64,000 bases of DNA from Octadecabacter arcticus 238 (GCF_000155735.2 NC_020908.1:5021501-5085500); one strand, 5' to 3'. Positions 9,580 to 19,954 are shown, numbered from the stretch's first letter. The notes: generated from the sequence alone by a model not told the origin. Numbers and translations are program-made.

Positions 9580-10458
9580 ATGAAGCCGATTGATACCAAA
9601 GCGATTGTTATGGGCGTGATGTTTGGCATCATGTGGGCCTCGGCGTTCACGTCGGCCCGCGTGATCGTGCAATATGCGCCACCGCTTTACGCGCTTGCGA
9701 TCCGGTTTTTGTTGTCAGGGATTTTTGCCGTTTTGTTGGCGCGTGTCATGGGCCAAAGCTGGCATTTGACGCGGCGCCAATGGATTGCGACGTTGATTTT
9801 TGGCGTGACGCAAAATGCGCTCTATCTGGGGCTGAATTTTGTGGCAATGCAGACCATCGAAGCGTCGCTTGCCGCGATCGTCGCGTCCACGATGCCGCTG
9901 TTGGTCGCCTTCGCGAGCTGGACGGTATTTGGCGAACGGATCAGGCCCCTTGGCGTCTCAGGTTTGGTCGCGGGAGTGGTTGGAGTGGCGCTGATCATGG
10001 GGGCACGTTTGCAAGGGCAGGTCGATATGTTCGGTCTGGGCCTTTGTGTTATCGGTGTCGTGTCTTTGACAGTGGCGACGCTGTCAGTACGCGGTGCATC
10101 GTCGGGCGGTAATTTTTTGATGATCGTCGGTCTGCAAATGTTGGTCGGCAGCGCGGTGCTTTGGGTGCCAGCGCTTGCGTTTGAAACGTTCGATGTCACC
10201 TGGACGTGGCAATTGGGTGTGGCGTTTGCCTACACGGTGATCGTTCCAGGCATTGGGGCGACGTTGATCTGGTTCATGCTGGTGGACCGGATCGGTGCGA
10301 CGCCTGCGTCCGTGTTTCATTTTCTAACGCCGTTCTTTGGCGTGTTGACGGCTGCACTGTTGCTCGGTGAAAAGCTGGGGTCGATGGACATTATTGGCGT
10401 TGTGATCATCACAGCGGGTATTTTGGCAGTGCAGATGGCCAAGCAGAAACGCGACTAG
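9580..10458 (+). CDS. EamA/DMT-family transporter
   Basis: A 292-residue inner-membrane protein with about ten hydrophobic helices arranged as two tandem EamA repeats. The first starts [24 protein letters not shown], typical of drug/metabolite transporter superfamily exporters; the second holds the conserved [30 protein letters not shown] pattern. The C-terminus is short and basic (AKQKRD). The substrate is unknown; family members export amino acids, nucleosides or metabolites. GGAGA precedes ATG 9580. Its stop overlaps the end of aroC by 4 bases on the opposite strand, so transcription converges here. Confidence 0.9.
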   Translation: MKPIDTKAIVMGVMFGIMWASAFTSARVIVQYAPPLYALAIRFLLSGIFAVLLARVMGQSWHLTRRQWIATLIFGVTQNALYLGLNFVAMQTIEASLAAIVASTMPLLVAFASWTVFGERIRPLGVSGLVAGVVGVALIMGARLQGQVDMFGLGLCVIGVVSLTVATLSVRGASSGGNFLMIVGLQMLVGSAVLWVPALAFETFDVTWTWQLGVAFAYTVIVPGIGATLIWFMLVDRIGATPASVFHFLTPFFGVLTAALLLGEKLGSMDIIGVVIITAGILAVQMAKQKRD

Positions 10459-11567
10459 GTCTGCGGGCCGATCTGCCCACGCACGCCGCCCGTTTGACCA
10501 CGGTCCAGCAGGATATGATCGAGGATCACAGCCGCCATCATTGCTTCGCCAACGGGGACAGCACGAATACCAACGCAAGGGTCGTGACGGCCTTTGGTTA
10601 TGACCTTGGTGGGTGTTCCATCCATGCGGATGGATGCGCGCGGGCTAAGGATGCTGGACGTCGGTTTGACCGCAAAACGCACAACAATGTCTTGCCCAGT
10701 GCTGATACCCCCAAGGATGCCACCCGCATGGTTGCTTGAATATTCCGGCCCGTCCTTACCCATAAAAATCTCATCCGCGTTGGCACGACCGGTGAGGGAC
10801 GCGGCAGCCATGCCTTCGCCAATTTCCACGCCTTTGACTGCGTTGATGGACATCATGGCGGCGGACAGATCAGTGTCTAACTTGCCATAAACAGGTGCGC
10901 CGATGCCTGCAGGCACGTTGCGCGCCACGACTTCGATCATCGCGCCGACCGAGTTGTGATCGTCCTTGCGCAGCCAGTTGATATAGTCTGTCCATTCAGT
11001 AACAACGCCTGCATCGGGGCACCAAAAGTCGTTGCCATCAATCGCGTCCCAATCAAAGCGGGCGCGGTCGATGTGCTTTTCGCCCATCTGCACCATGTAG
11101 CCTTTGATCTCGACGTTCGGCGCTAGCGATTTGATCGCAGCGCGGGCCACACCACCCGCCGCCACCCGCGATGCAGTTTCACGCGCAGAAGATCGACCAC
11201 CGCCGCGATAATCGCGCAGCCCGTATTTCTGGTGATACGTGATGTCGGCATGTCCGGGGCGGAAGGTGTTGGCGATGTCACCGTAGTCTTTTGAGCGCTG
11301 ATCGGTGTTCTTGATCATCAACTGAATTGGCGTGCCTGTTGTCGTGTCTTCAAACACGCCAGACAGGATTTCGACCGCATCGGGTTCTTGGCGCTGTGTC
11401 GTCATTTTGTTCTGACCGGGGCGGCGTTTGTCGAGCCATTCTTGGATCATCGGTGCCGTTAGCGCGACACCGGGGGGGCAACCATCGACGGTCGCGCCCA
11501 ATGCAGGACCGTGGCTTTCGCCCCAGGTGGTGACGCGGAAAAGATGGCCGTAGGAATTGATCGACAT
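10455..11567 (-). CDS. aroC: Chorismate synthase
   Basis: This enzyme performs the last shikimate-pathway step, EPSP to chorismate, with reduced FMN. The 370-residue length is normal. Recognised signatures are the N-terminal [24 protein letters not shown] (about 8-31, with the catalytic His of GESHG), the mid-protein [21 protein letters not shown] (about 121-141), and the C-terminal [16 protein letters not shown] and [18 protein letters not shown] segments with the second conserved His. GGAG precedes ATG 11567. The gene diverges from the TPP riboswitch and thiBPQ. Confidence 0.97.
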   Translation of the reverse strand: MSINSYGHLFRVTTWGESHGPALGATVDGCPPGVALTAPMIQEWLDKRRPGQNKMTTQRQEPDAVEILSGVFEDTTTGTPIQLMIKNTDQRSKDYGDIANTFRPGHADITYHQKYGLRDYRGGGRSSARETASRVAAGGVARAAIKSLAPNVEIKGYMVQMGEKHIDRARFDWDAIDGNDFWCPDAGVVTEWTDYINWLRKDDHNSVGAMIEVVARNVPAGIGAPVYGKLDTDLSAAMMSINAVKGVEIGEGMAAASLTGRANADEIFMGKDGPEYSSNHAGGILGGISTGQDIVVRFAVKPTSSILSPRASIRMDGTPTKVITKGRHDPCVGIRAVPVGEAMMAAVILDHILLDRGQTGGVRGQIGPQT

Positions 11568-11642
11568 TGGTGCGCTCCTTTATCCCCGTCTAGCGTTGCG
11601 ACAGGCCCTTGCCAAGTCCGCCGGACCATCCTAACTAAGACG

Positions 11643-11726
11643 AACCTCGGGGGGCCATTGTGGCTGAGATGTCGAAAGACGGACCCGTAGAACCTGACCC
11701 GGTTAAGACCGGCGGAGGGAAGGTAA
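11643..11726 (+). promoter_or_regulatory. TPP riboswitch (THI element)
   Basis: The conserved core of the thiamine pyrophosphate riboswitch is visible in order: CGGGGGGCC, GGCTGAGAT, ACCCGTAGAACCTGACC and GGTTAAGACCGGCGGAGGGAAGG. These match the CUGAGA and ACCUGAUCUGGAUAAUACCAGCGUAGGGAA motifs of the family. It sits 64 bases upstream of thiB, so thiamine pyrophosphate binding should reduce thiBPQ expression. Exact stem boundaries are approximate; the TCTCCTTTCTCC stretch just downstream could pair with the thiB ribosome-binding site (GAGAGG) as the off-state. Confidence 0.93.
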
Positions 11727-11789
11727 CGGGCCGGATCAATTTGGGCCCATTCTCCTTTCTCCGTTTTGTAACACTGAGAGGATGAAAAC

Positions 11790-12776
11790 ATGAAAACCAC
11801 CCTGATCACTGTCACAGGACTATTGTTTGGCACAGCAGCGCTTGCGGATGGCCACACACCTGTATTGACAGTTTACGCCCCCGACTATTTCGGATCTGAA
11901 TGGGGCCCAGGCCCGAGCATCGAAGCCGCGTTCGAGGAACGTTGCGAATGTGATTTGCAGTATCAGACCGGTGACTTGTTGCCGCGCCTGTTGCTGGAAG
12001 GTGCCAGAACCGAGGCTGATGTCGCCATTGGATTTAATTCCGACATCACCAAACAGGCCCGCGACAGTGGGATGTTCGCACCGCACGGGCTGGATTTGTC
12101 GCCTCTGACGTTGCCGATTGACTGGAACGACGACACCTTCCTGCCGTTCAACTATGGCCACACGGCGTTCATCTACGACAACACAAAATTGGACGGGTTT
12201 GACAGCTTTGAGGCCTTATTGAATGCCCCGGACGATGTGCGGATCGTTATCCAAGACCCGCGTTCGTCAATTTCGGGGCTTGCATTGGTGCTGTGGGTAC
12301 AGGCGGTCTACGGCGATGAGGCAGAGGCCGCATGGCTGCGGCTTGCCCCCAAGATTGTCACGGTGACGCAGGGCTGGTCCGAAAGCTACGGGCTGTTTAC
12401 GGACGGCGAAGCGGATGTTGTGTTGTCTTATACGACATCGCCCGCCTACCACATCATCGCCGAAGACGACCTGACCAAGTCCGCAGCAATCTTTGAGGAA
12501 GGCCATTACTTTATGGTCGAATTGGCGGCGAAATTGGCAACGACGGATCAGCCTGATTTGGCGGATGAGTTCATGGCGTTCATTTTGACGGAAGAGTTCC
12601 AGACGATGATCCCGACAACCAACTGGTCGTTCCCCGCAGCTTTGCCAGTTGAGCAGTGGCCCGAAGGGTTCCAAGATCTTCCGATGCCTGAAACGGTGTT
12701 TTTCTACGATGAAAACGAGGCCGCAGCGCTTCGTGATACAGCGATTGAAGCATGGCGCAGCGCGTTGTCGCAATAA
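11790..12776 (+). CDS. thiB: Thiamine ABC transporter, substrate-binding protein
   Basis: A 328-residue periplasmic binding protein that captures thiamine or its phosphates for the ThiPQ importer. An N-terminal signal peptide of about 19 residues (MKTTLITVTGLLFGTAALA with an AxA-like cleavage site) precedes a type II binding-protein fold; LTVYAPDYFGSEWGPGPSIEAAFEERC and VVLSYTTSPAYH are typical of ThiB. GAGAGG lies six bases before ATG 11790. Its end overlaps thiP by 25 bases. The upstream TPP riboswitch supports the thiamine assignment independently of sequence resemblance. Confidence 0.95.
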   Translation: MKTTLITVTGLLFGTAALADGHTPVLTVYAPDYFGSEWGPGPSIEAAFEERCECDLQYQTGDLLPRLLLEGARTEADVAIGFNSDITKQARDSGMFAPHGLDLSPLTLPIDWNDDTFLPFNYGHTAFIYDNTKLDGFDSFEALLNAPDDVRIVIQDPRSSISGLALVLWVQAVYGDEAEAAWLRLAPKIVTVTQGWSESYGLFTDGEADVVLSYTTSPAYHIIAEDDLTKSAAIFEEGHYFMVELAAKLATTDQPDLADEFMAFILTEEFQTMIPTTNWSFPAALPVEQWPEGFQDLPMPETVFFYDENEAAALRDTAIEAWRSALSQ

Positions 12777-14248
12777 TCGCGGCACTCGTCGTTGCGGGGC
12801 TGGTTATCGGTCCCGTGACGGCAGTGTTGTGGCGTGGCGGTGGGTTCACGACCTTGTCTGCGGCTGACCTATCGGCATTGCAGTTCACGGTTTGGCAGGC
12901 GTTCTGGTCTGCCGTGATCAGCGTGGCATTGGCCATTCCGGTCGCGCGCGCGTTGGCGCGACGATCGTTTTGGGGACGGTCGGTGCTGATTTCTATCATG
13001 GGAGCGCCGTTCATTTTGCCGGTGATCGTGGCGATTCTGGGCTTGCTTTCTGTTTTTGGCGGCAATGGATTTGTGAATCTGGTTTTGGAACCATTGAGTG
13101 TGCCCAAGCTCGATATTTATGGTTCGCACGGCGTCATTCTTGCGCATGTATTTTTTAATCTGCCGCTGGCGGTTCGGCTGATCTTGCAAGGCTGGCTTGC
13201 GATTCCGTCCGAACGGTTCCGTGTTGCCGCAAGTCTGGCCGCTCCGGTGTTTTGGTTGCTTGAATGGCCGATGTTGCGGCGTATCGTGCCCGGCGCATTT
13301 GCGGTGATTTTTGTGATTTGCATCGGCTCGTTTGCTGTTGCCTTGACGCTTGGCGGCGGGCCAAAAGCAACCACTGTTGAACTGGCGATCTATCAGGCGT
13401 TCAAATTTGATTTTGATCTTAGTAAGGCGGCATCTTTGGCGGTTGTTCAGCTGTGCCTTGGGCTTGGGGCCGGACTTATCGCGCTGCTGCTTGCACGCGG
13501 CGACATGCTTGGCGCTGGCTTTGATCGGGTTGTGCAGCGCTGGGATGGGTCAAGGCTGCTCGACGCGACTTGGATTGGGCTGGCGACGCTGTTTCTGATG
13601 GCGCCACTTTTAGCAATTTTTATTGCTGGACTTGCTGGGTTGTTTGATCTGCCGATTGGTATTTGGGGCGCGGCTTCACGCTCATTTCTCATCTCATTGG
13701 GCGCGGTGGCGTTAACGATGGCGTTGGCGTTGCCATTGGCGACTAAGGCCGGCGAAGCCGCGTCGTTGTTGGGACTGTCCGTGTCCGGTTTGGTATTGGG
13801 CACGGGGATGTTTCTGATCGTGCAGCCCTACGTGCAACCCAGTTCGGTGGCCTTGCCTGTGACGATGTTGGTGAATGTCCTCATGGCGTTGCCTTTCGTG
13901 CTGCGGATATTGCGACCCGGCGTAGACTCGGCACGTGTTGATTTTGGCCGATTGGGGCAATCGCTCGGCCTGCGAGGGTGGGCGTTATGGCGGATCGTGT
14001 ATTTGCCGCGCCTGCGCCGACCGATGGGGTTTGCTGCGGGTTTGACGGGGGCGCTGGCGATGGGGGATCTTGGTGTCATCACCTTGTTCTCGCGTCCCGG
14101 CCAAGGCACCTTGCCGATGGCGATGTATCAGCTGATGGGGGCCTACCAGATGGAGGCCGCGTATGGCGCGGCACTGCTGTTGGTCATGCTATCACTTGGC
14201 CTGTTCTGGGTTTTTGACAAAGGAGGCCGGGCGCATGCTGTGGTGTAG
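12752..14248 (+). CDS. thiP: Thiamine ABC transporter, permease
   Basis: A 498-residue inner-membrane permease with two fused binding-protein-dependent transport domains, giving roughly 12 helices. The first half has the coupling-loop region ...AASLAAPVFWLLEWPMLRRIVPG and the second half LGQSLGLRGWALWRIVYLPRLRRPMGFAAG, both variants of the EAA motif that contacts the ATPase. This duplicated architecture is characteristic of ThiP and ferric-ion permeases. Its start lies inside the end of thiB and its end overlaps thiQ by 14 bases, consistent with one translationally coupled operon. Confidence 0.94.
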   Translation: MAQRVVAIIAALVVAGLVIGPVTAVLWRGGGFTTLSAADLSALQFTVWQAFWSAVISVALAIPVARALARRSFWGRSVLISIMGAPFILPVIVAILGLLSVFGGNGFVNLVLEPLSVPKLDIYGSHGVILAHVFFNLPLAVRLILQGWLAIPSERFRVAASLAAPVFWLLEWPMLRRIVPGAFAVIFVICIGSFAVALTLGGGPKATTVELAIYQAFKFDFDLSKAASLAVVQLCLGLGAGLIALLLARGDMLGAGFDRVVQRWDGSRLLDATWIGLATLFLMAPLLAIFIAGLAGLFDLPIGIWGAASRSFLISLGAVALTMALALPLATKAGEAASLLGLSVSGLVLGTGMFLIVQPYVQPSSVALPVTMLVNVLMALPFVLRILRPGVDSARVDFGRLGQSLGLRGWALWRIVYLPRLRRPMGFAAGLTGALAMGDLGVITLFSRPGQGTLPMAMYQLMGAYQMEAAYGAALLLVMLSLGLFWVFDKGGRAHAVV

Positions 14249-14927
14249 GGATTCGGTTTTTGTGCAGGGCGGCTATACCTTGTCGGCAGATTTGTGCATT
14301 GAGGCTGGCAAAGTGACAGCCGTGATCGGACCATCCGGCGCTGGCAAGTCGACGCTGCTTGGCGGGATTGCGGGATTTGTGGCACAGCGATCGGGCATAG
14401 TGTCTTGGAACAGTGCGGATATCACCGCTTTGCCACCCCACAAACGGCCGGTGTCGATGCTATTTCAGGATAACAATCTTTTTCCGCACCTGACAGTTTT
14501 GCAGAATGTAGCGCTTGCGCTTGGGTCTCGATTGAACCCGACGCGCGACGTACAAAATCAAGTTGAAGATATGCTGGCCCGTGTGGGGCTGGAAGACTTG
14601 GCGACACGCAAACCTGCGGCGTTGTCTGGTGGTCAACAAAGCCGCGCTGCCTTGGCACGTGCGCTGCTGCAGGACCGCGCGATTATGCTGATGGATGAAC
14701 CGTTCAGCGCCTTGGGGCCGGGAATGAAGGCCGAAATGCTGGACCTGTCGGTTGAATTGGCACAGGCGGTGGGGCGCACGGTTGTGATGGTCACACATGA
14801 TCCGGCGGATGCCGCGCGGGTGGCTGATGCGGTTATCGGGGTCGTTGCGGGCAAGGCATGGGAACCGATTGAAACGGCACGGTTCCTAAACGATCCGCCT
14901 GCAGCGTTCATCGACTATCTTGGGTGA
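14235..14927 (+). CDS. thiQ: Thiamine ABC transporter, ATPase
   Basis: A 230-residue ABC ATPase that powers thiamine import. Walker A is GPSGAGKST (about 37-45), the Q-loop lies in MLFQDNNLFPHL, the signature is LSGGQQSRAALARALL (about 133-148), and Walker B is RAIMLMDEPFSALGP, followed by the switch His in VMVTHD. ATG 14235 is preceded by AAAGGAGGCC at a suitable distance and gives a protein beginning just before the first beta strand. It is the last gene of the riboswitch-controlled thiBPQ operon and is followed by a bidirectional terminator. Confidence 0.95.
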   Translation: MLWCRDSVFVQGGYTLSADLCIEAGKVTAVIGPSGAGKSTLLGGIAGFVAQRSGIVSWNSADITALPPHKRPVSMLFQDNNLFPHLTVLQNVALALGSRLNPTRDVQNQVEDMLARVGLEDLATRKPAALSGGQQSRAALARALLQDRAIMLMDEPFSALGPGMKAEMLDLSVELAQAVGRTVVMVTHDPADAARVADAVIGVVAGKAWEPIETARFLNDPPAAFIDYLG

Positions 14928-14932
14928 AACGC

Positions 14933-14964
14933 AAAAGGCCCGCCATATCTGACGGGCCTTTTGT
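14933..14964. terminator. Bidirectional terminator between thiQ and petC
   Basis: A perfect 10-bp hairpin, AAAAGGCCCG paired with CGGGCCTTTT, has T residues after the stem on each strand. It lies between the convergent thiBPQ and petABC operons and can stop transcription from both sides. Confidence 0.9.
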
Positions 14965-14981
14965 TTGAGTTCGAAAGACGT

Positions 14982-15860
14982 TTAGTCTTTGCGCTTTGCG
15001 CCACCTTTGTGTGGTGCCCACAGACGCTTGTTTGTCAGGTACAACAACACGGATAACACTGTCAGGAAGATCACACCGGTAAGGCCGGCCTGCTTACGCG
15101 CCATCATCTTCGGTTCAGCTGTCCACATCAGGAACGCCGCAACGTCCTGAGAGATGTGTTCAAGTTCCGTTGAGTGGCCGTCAGCAAATTCAACATCATC
15201 CCCGTACAATGGCGGCGACATGCCAATCCAGGACCCTGGGTACAAGTGTTCGCCGTGGTCACCTTTGCATTCGTCAGGATAACCGCCTGGTGCGAAGGCT
15301 GTGTTGTAATAGCCGTCCATGGGCGTTTCCATGTCCTGTGCGCATTGCGGTTCTTCTTCGTAGGCGGACAGGAGGGTCGCGATATATTCGGGACCTCCCA
15401 TGCCTTTGAAGAACTGGTTGATGCCGGAGCCGTATGGACCGTGGAATCCAGCGCGGGCCTTTGCCATGAGCGACAGGTCCGGTGCGTTGGACAAACCACT
15501 TTCAGGGAAATGGTCGGCTGGTGTGGCGGTGCGGAAGTCGCCTTCGCCATCAAACAATGTCTCGTCGAAAACTTGGTAGAGTTCCGCATAAGCACGCATT
15601 TGATCTTCCGGCAGCGCAGGGCCACCTTCGTCATGCAAGTTGCGGAACGAGACGAATTTCAGGCCGTGACACGCCGAACAGATTTCAGTGTAGACCTGAA
15701 GGCCACGCTGAAGTTGGTTGGTGTCATAGGCGCCGAACGGACCCTCAAACGAGAAGTCGAAATCCTCAATGTGGGTTTCGGAACCGGCCGCATAGGCGGA
15801 GCCCGAGGCTAAGCCGAAAGCGACAGCTGCGGTCAGGGTGAGTTTGCGGAACATTTTCAT
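14982..15860 (-). CDS. petC: Cytochrome bc1 complex, cytochrome c1
   Basis: This is the membrane-anchored haem subunit of ubiquinol-cytochrome c oxidoreductase, facing the periplasm. The 292-residue protein has a signal peptide ([24 protein letters not shown]), the c-type haem site [10 protein letters not shown], a C-terminal membrane anchor ([15 protein letters not shown]), and a basic cytoplasmic tail. I chose ATG 15860 because it gives the signal peptide directly and has AAAGGA six bases upstream; a longer frame of 26 codons would precede it. It is the last gene of the petABC operon, 10 bases after petB. Confidence 0.96.
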   Translation of the reverse strand: MKMFRKLTLTAAVAFGLASGSAYAAGSETHIEDFDFSFEGPFGAYDTNQLQRGLQVYTEICSACHGLKFVSFRNLHDEGGPALPEDQMRAYAELYQVFDETLFDGEGDFRTATPADHFPESGLSNAPDLSLMAKARAGFHGPYGSGINQFFKGMGGPEYIATLLSAYEEEPQCAQDMETPMDGYYNTAFAPGGYPDECKGDHGEHLYPGSWIGMSPPLYGDDVEFADGHSTELEHISQDVAAFLMWTAEPKMMARKQAGLTGVIFLTVLSVLLYLTNKRLWAPHKGGAKRKD

Positions 15861-15870
15861 TGGTCCTTTC

Positions 15871-17214
15871 TCACTCGGCCGGAGAGACGATGGGTTGTGT
15901 GTCATCGTCCTTCGGCGCGTAGTGCGCGTTGAAGTCATCCTCGATTGTCGCGGGCGGTGTCATCGGCTTTTCGATAACGCCCAGAAGCGGCAGAATAACG
16001 AGAAAATAGGCGAACCAGTACGTCGCACCGATCAGCGCGATGATTGGGTAGATGCCTTCGGCAGGCATAGCGCCGGCCCACATCAGAACGACGAAGTCCA
16101 CGACGAGGACACCGAACCACCATTTGAACATCGGACGATAACGACCGGACCGAACAGACGATGTGTCGAGCCAAGGAACAAGCGCCATCACGACAATCGC
16201 GCCAAACATCGCCAGAACACCAAAGAACTTCGCGTCGATGATACCAAAGCTGATCCATTCCGCAAAGATCACAACCCAGACCGTGTTATCGAACGCCCGC
16301 AAGATCGCGTAAAATGGCAAGAAGTACCATTCTGGAACGATGTGTGCGGGTGTCGCCAGCGCATTGGCTTCGATGTAGTTATCAGGGTGGCCGAGGAAGT
16401 TTGGCATAAAGCCAACGATCGCCACGAAGATCGCCAGAATGACGGCCAACGCAAACAAATCCTTGATGACGAAGTATGGCCAGAACGGAAGCGTGTCTTT
16501 ATCGGCTTCATCTTTTGATCCGCGACGTACTTCAACACCCGTTGGGTTGTTGTTGCCTGTCGTGTGGAACGCCCAAATGTGAACGATCACTAGACCAGCA
16601 ATCAAGAATGGCAGAAGGTAGTGCAACGAGAAGAACCGGTTCAGAGCAGGTTGACCAACAGCGCCAGCGCCCAGAAGCCATGTTTGCAAGGTTTCACCAA
16701 CCAAGGGAATTGCACCAAACAGGCCAGTGATAACAGCTGTGCCGTGGAACGACATTTGGCCCCAAGGCAGAACGTAGCCCAAAAAGCCTGTCGCCATCAT
16801 CAGGATAAAAATCAACATGCCGATGATCCACGTGACTTCGCGTGGCGCTTTGTAGGATCCATAATACAAGCCGCGGAACATATGCGCGTAAACAGCCACG
16901 AAGAACAACGATGCGCCGTTCATGTGGAAGTAGCGGATCATGTGACCGCCGTTCACGTTGCGCATGATGTGTTCAACCGAACTGAACGCCATGTCGACGT
17001 GTGGTGTATAGTGCATCACCAACACGACGCCTGTGGCGATCTGCATCGCCAGTGTAAATGTCAGGACAATGCCCCAGATCCACATCCAGTTCAGGTTCTT
17101 CGGCGTTGGCGCCATCACTGTGGTGTAAAGTAGTCCAACGATAGGCAAGCGACCGTCAAGCCACTTTTCGCCGCGGGTTTTTGGTTCGTAATGGTCGTGG
17201 GGAATGCCGCCCAT
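15871..17214 (-). CDS. petB: Cytochrome bc1 complex, cytochrome b
   Basis: This 447-residue inner-membrane protein carries the two b-haems and both quinone sites of the bc1 complex. About eight helices are present. Haem-ligand histidines lie in the helix around [31 protein letters not shown] and in [25 protein letters not shown]. The Qo-site signature [12 protein letters not shown] is intact near residue 300. The length exceeds mitochondrial cytochrome b, as usual in Rhodobacter relatives. AAGGAG precedes ATG 17214. It lies between petA (12 bases upstream) and petC. Confidence 0.97.
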   Translation of the reverse strand: MGGIPHDHYEPKTRGEKWLDGRLPIVGLLYTTVMAPTPKNLNWMWIWGIVLTFTLAMQIATGVVLVMHYTPHVDMAFSSVEHIMRNVNGGHMIRYFHMNGASLFFVAVYAHMFRGLYYGSYKAPREVTWIIGMLIFILMMATGFLGYVLPWGQMSFHGTAVITGLFGAIPLVGETLQTWLLGAGAVGQPALNRFFSLHYLLPFLIAGLVIVHIWAFHTTGNNNPTGVEVRRGSKDEADKDTLPFWPYFVIKDLFALAVILAIFVAIVGFMPNFLGHPDNYIEANALATPAHIVPEWYFLPFYAILRAFDNTVWVVIFAEWISFGIIDAKFFGVLAMFGAIVVMALVPWLDTSSVRSGRYRPMFKWWFGVLVVDFVVLMWAGAMPAEGIYPIIALIGATYWFAYFLVILPLLGVIEKPMTPPATIEDDFNAHYAPKDDDTQPIVSPAE

Positions 17215-17226
17215 GGGTTTCTCTCC

Positions 17227-17838
17227 TTAACCGAGTTGAATAGTTGTTTCGTCCACGAAGGACGCAACAGGAACGGGAAGGTTGCGCGGGGCAGGTCCTT
17301 TGCGAATACGGCCCGCGGTGTCGTAGTGCGATCCGTGACACGGGCAGAACCAACCGCCAAAGTCACCAGCACCATCGCCCAACGGCACACAGCCAAGGTG
17401 GGTACAAACGCCCATCTGAACCAGCCACTCACCGGTGGTTCCGATAGGGGCACCCATGGTGCCATCGGGGTTCGGAGGGCTGAAATTCACCAATGAGCGG
17501 TTCTCGTCGGTGGCTTCGGCTTCGCCCGCGATATTTGCGTTCTCGGCATTCGTGTCTACCAGATCTTCAATTGCGACAGCACGGGCTGCCTCAATTTCTG
17601 TTTCAGTGCGGCGGCGAATAAACACCGGCTTGCCCTGCCACAGCACCGTCAGCTGTGTGCCAGGTTCAACACTGTCGACAGGAACACGAATCGATGCGAG
17701 CGCAAGAACATCCGCCGAGGGGTTCATTGAATTTACGAGCGGCCAAACAGCGGCACCCGCTATGACTGCACCAGCTCCAGTTGTCGCATAATAGATAAAG
17801 TCGCGGCGGGTTGTTTGATGGTCTTCTGCGTTAGCCAC
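17227..17838 (-). CDS. petA: Cytochrome bc1 complex, Rieske iron-sulfur protein
   Basis: This 203-residue subunit carries the 2Fe-2S cluster that takes the first electron from ubiquinol. The N-terminus has a twin-arginine-type anchor ([25 protein letters not shown]). Cluster ligands are C145-T-H147-L-G-C150 and C165-P-C167-H168. I chose GTG 17838, which has GGAG about nine bases upstream and gives the standard [14 protein letters not shown] start; upstream in-frame sequence does not resemble the family. It is the first gene of petABC. The roughly 190-base gap to the upstream gst gene should hold the operon promoter. Confidence 0.96.
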   Translation of the reverse strand: MANAEDHQTTRRDFIYYATTGAGAVIAGAAVWPLVNSMNPSADVLALASIRVPVDSVEPGTQLTVLWQGKPVFIRRRTETEIEAARAVAIEDLVDTNAENANIAGEAEATDENRSLVNFSPPNPDGTMGAPIGTTGEWLVQMGVCTHLGCVPLGDGAGDFGGWFCPCHGSHYDTAGRIRKGPAPRNLPVPVASFVDETTIQLG

Positions 17839-18028
17839 TTGATGATCTCCGAATTTTGGGGCTTTTTGCCCGTCAAATACGATGAAAGCCCTCCAAAACG
17901 GACTTTCATTCCGTTCGCTTCTTAGCCGCCCGTACCCGCTAGGTCCAGCATCATTCAAGCCCATCTGGTAGCATGCGGCGATTGGCCCCCGTGCAGTGTC
18001 TCGTCCTTGGCTTAAGCAATTGGCATCT

Positions 18029-18625
18029 TCAGGGTTTTGTTGCCTGCATCGCGTCGCGGGCTTCAAATTCGGCCTGCCACTTTGCCAAGGCATCGTTTTC
18101 GTGACGCCAGTTGCGCGCGTCATGGCGCAAATCAACATAAGATAATGCGCAGGACACAGCGATTTGGGCCATATTCAGCGGGCCGCTGAGGTGGCTCATC
18201 CAGCGGCTGTTGATCGCGGCAATCGCGCGTGCGGCTTTGCCCCATTGCGCTTCTGTCCAGTCGGGTGATTGCTGATCGGGACGAAAGCGCGTGTCGTAGG
18301 CCATGCCCACCGCAATTTCCATAATCGCGTCTGCCGTCGCTTCGAGTGTGAGGATTTCGTAAAGGCTGGTCACCGGATAAAGCCCCGCATCTGCCATGTC
18401 ATCCAGATAGCGGGTGATTACGCGGCTGTCGTAAATCGCCGGTCCGTCTTCGCGGATCAGAGCAGGTATTTTTCCTGTGGGATTCGCGGCAAGAATTTGC
18501 GCGTCTGAGGCAAGCGGTGTTGTTGTGATTTCAATTTCTTCAACACGGTCGATTAACCCGGTTTCACGCAATAAAACACGGGCTTTGCGCGCAAAGGGCG
18601 AGGGCGGGGACATGATCAGTTTCAT
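18029..18625 (-). CDS. Glutathione S-transferase family protein
   Basis: A 198-residue cytosolic protein with an N-terminal thioredoxin-like GST domain ([21 protein letters not shown], with the glutathione-site [10 protein letters not shown] and [11 protein letters not shown]) and an all-helical C-terminal domain. The catalytic Ser/Cys position falls in SPPSPFARK. The substrate is unknown. Its start overlaps the end of the PaiB-like gene by 4 bases, and it is the last of five co-oriented genes starting with dapF. Confidence 0.9.
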   Translation of the reverse strand: MKLIMSPPSPFARKARVLLRETGLIDRVEEIEITTTPLASDAQILAANPTGKIPALIREDGPAIYDSRVITRYLDDMADAGLYPVTSLYEILTLEATADAIMEIAVGMAYDTRFRPDQQSPDWTEAQWGKAARAIAAINSRWMSHLSGPLNMAQIAVSCALSYVDLRHDARNWRHENDALAKWQAEFEARDAMQATKP

Positions 18626-19260
18626 GGAGCTTCCTTTGGGTCGTCGTTGGGTGGGTCACGCATGAGTACCGCAAGGGCGGTGGTTTCCATGCCATTCCTG
18701 CTTTGTGCCATCGCGTCAGGGGCGCGCTGTCGCACGTCGTCAGGTTTGTTCTGGCTTAGTTTAAAAGTGCTTTGCATGTCAGTGATGGTCAAGCGGCAAG
18801 GGACGATTTGGCGCATCATCTTTTCCAAGACAACCGGCGTCATCTTGGCGGCAGTCCACTGGGGTTTGGGAAACTGATCCTCAAAATGCGCTGTCTGGCG
18901 ATCCAGCACGTCGCGCATGTTGTCTTGGCTGAGCATTTCCAACGTGCCGCGTATTTCCACCGCGACATAATTCCATGTCGGGACCTGATCCTCCACGCCG
19001 TACCAATCCGGCGACACATAGCCATCCGGCCCTGTCACTGTCAGCAGGACATCAAGCGGGTCAGCAAGGGCGCGCGCAATCGGGTTTGAGCGGACGAGGT
19101 GAAGATCAAGTGTTTGCGCATCCTCGGACAGCAAGGCCGGAACATGCGCTGCGAGCAATCCGTCAGGACCAATCGCGGTGATTTGTCCAAATGCCCGTTC
19201 GCGCACGAATGCCAAGGAGCGCGCATCAGTCGTTTTGCGAAAGATCGGATTGGGGTGCAT
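18622..19260 (-). CDS. FMN-binding PaiB-family protein
   Basis: A 212-residue protein of the PaiB family (FMN-binding split-barrel fold), annotated in Bacillus as a transcriptional regulator of sporulation and protease genes. Its role in alphaproteobacteria is unclear and it may be a flavin-dependent enzyme. Typical segments are the N-terminal MHPNPIFRKT, GLLAAHVPALL, the central VTGPDGYVSPDWYGVEDQVPTWNYVAVEIRG and the C-terminal KLSQNKPDDVRQ. It overlaps the upstream gst by 35 bases and the downstream gst by 4, so expression of the three is coupled. Confidence 0.88.
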   Translation of the reverse strand: MHPNPIFRKTTDARSLAFVRERAFGQITAIGPDGLLAAHVPALLSEDAQTLDLHLVRSNPIARALADPLDVLLTVTGPDGYVSPDWYGVEDQVPTWNYVAVEIRGTLEMLSQDNMRDVLDRQTAHFEDQFPKPQWTAAKMTPVVLEKMMRQIVPCRLTITDMQSTFKLSQNKPDDVRQRAPDAMAQSRNGMETTALAVLMRDPPNDDPKEAP

Positions 19261-19912
19261 CGGGTCCGGTCCTTTGAGGTTTAGGAAACAGGATCACGTC
19301 ATCGCCGAATTTCCAAGGGGTGTACTTGGTCATGATGGATTTGAACCTATCTGAGGCGGTGAACGCCTGGAGCCAGTTTTGCGCGTGGCGGAATGATTGT
19401 GCGTCCCACCAGTCAAGGTCGGTATGCGCGAACTGGCGCACGAACGGTAGAATCGCGAGGTCGGCCAGCGTTGGGCAATCGCCGTAAAGCCATTGCTGCC
19501 CGTCAAGCTGTGCGTCAAGTTTGGTGATGAAGAGGGCGGCGGTTGCACGGCTTTCTGACGCGTCGATGTCGGGATAGCGGACCGCATATTTGGTCCGGTC
19601 GAGGGCTGTCTTAAACCGCCCGTCGCATTCAGCGATCAACGCGTTGGCTGCATCACCCATATGATGCATCATGTATTCGGGATCGGATTGGGAGATGGCC
19701 CAGTGCATGACGTCTATTGATTCTTCTATGACGGTGTCCGCCAACAGCACAGGCACAGTCCCTTTGGGCGATGCGGCCAGAAACTCGGGTGCTTTGTCGC
19801 GCAGCAAGATTTCTCGCAATTCTACAGTGATGCCCGCTGAGGCAATCGCAAGGCGCGCACGTATGGCGTAGGGGCAGCGCCTGAATGAATAGAGTACGGG
19901 AGATGTTGATAT
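19226..19912 (-). CDS. Glutathione S-transferase family protein with no canonical start codon
   Basis: The frame encodes a GST-like protein. The N-terminal thioredoxin-fold segment reads SPVLYSFRRCPYAIRARLA, with the CPYA active-site motif, then the glutathione site KGTVPVLLAD and helical C-terminal domain with WLYGDCPTLADLAILPFVRQFAH. The conserved N-terminus extends well upstream of the first in-frame ATG/GTG/TTG (a TTG at 19819). No canonical start exists upstream of that TTG before the frame leaves the gene. An ATA codon at 19910-19912 follows a perfect GGAGG by eight bases, so I place the start there, either as a non-standard initiation or as a mutated ATG. With this start the protein is 228 residues. 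It begins 42 bases after mtaB. Confidence 0.7.
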   Translation of the reverse strand: MSTSPVLYSFRRCPYAIRARLAIASAGITVELREILLRDKAPEFLAASPKGTVPVLLADTVIEESIDVMHWAISQSDPEYMMHHMGDAANALIAECDGRFKTALDRTKYAVRYPDIDASESRATAALFITKLDAQLDGQQWLYGDCPTLADLAILPFVRQFAHTDLDWWDAQSFRHAQNWLQAFTASDRFKSIMTKYTPWKFGDDVILFPKPQRTGPDAPQSDLSQND

Positions 19913-19954
19913 GACAGGAGCCTCCGGCGGGAGTTTTTTTGGCCAAGATGAAGT

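Noticed and set aside
15838..16518. Open frame of 226 codons on the plus strand
   Set aside because: Antisense to petB and the petC start, charged and low-complexity in composition, no family resemblance.
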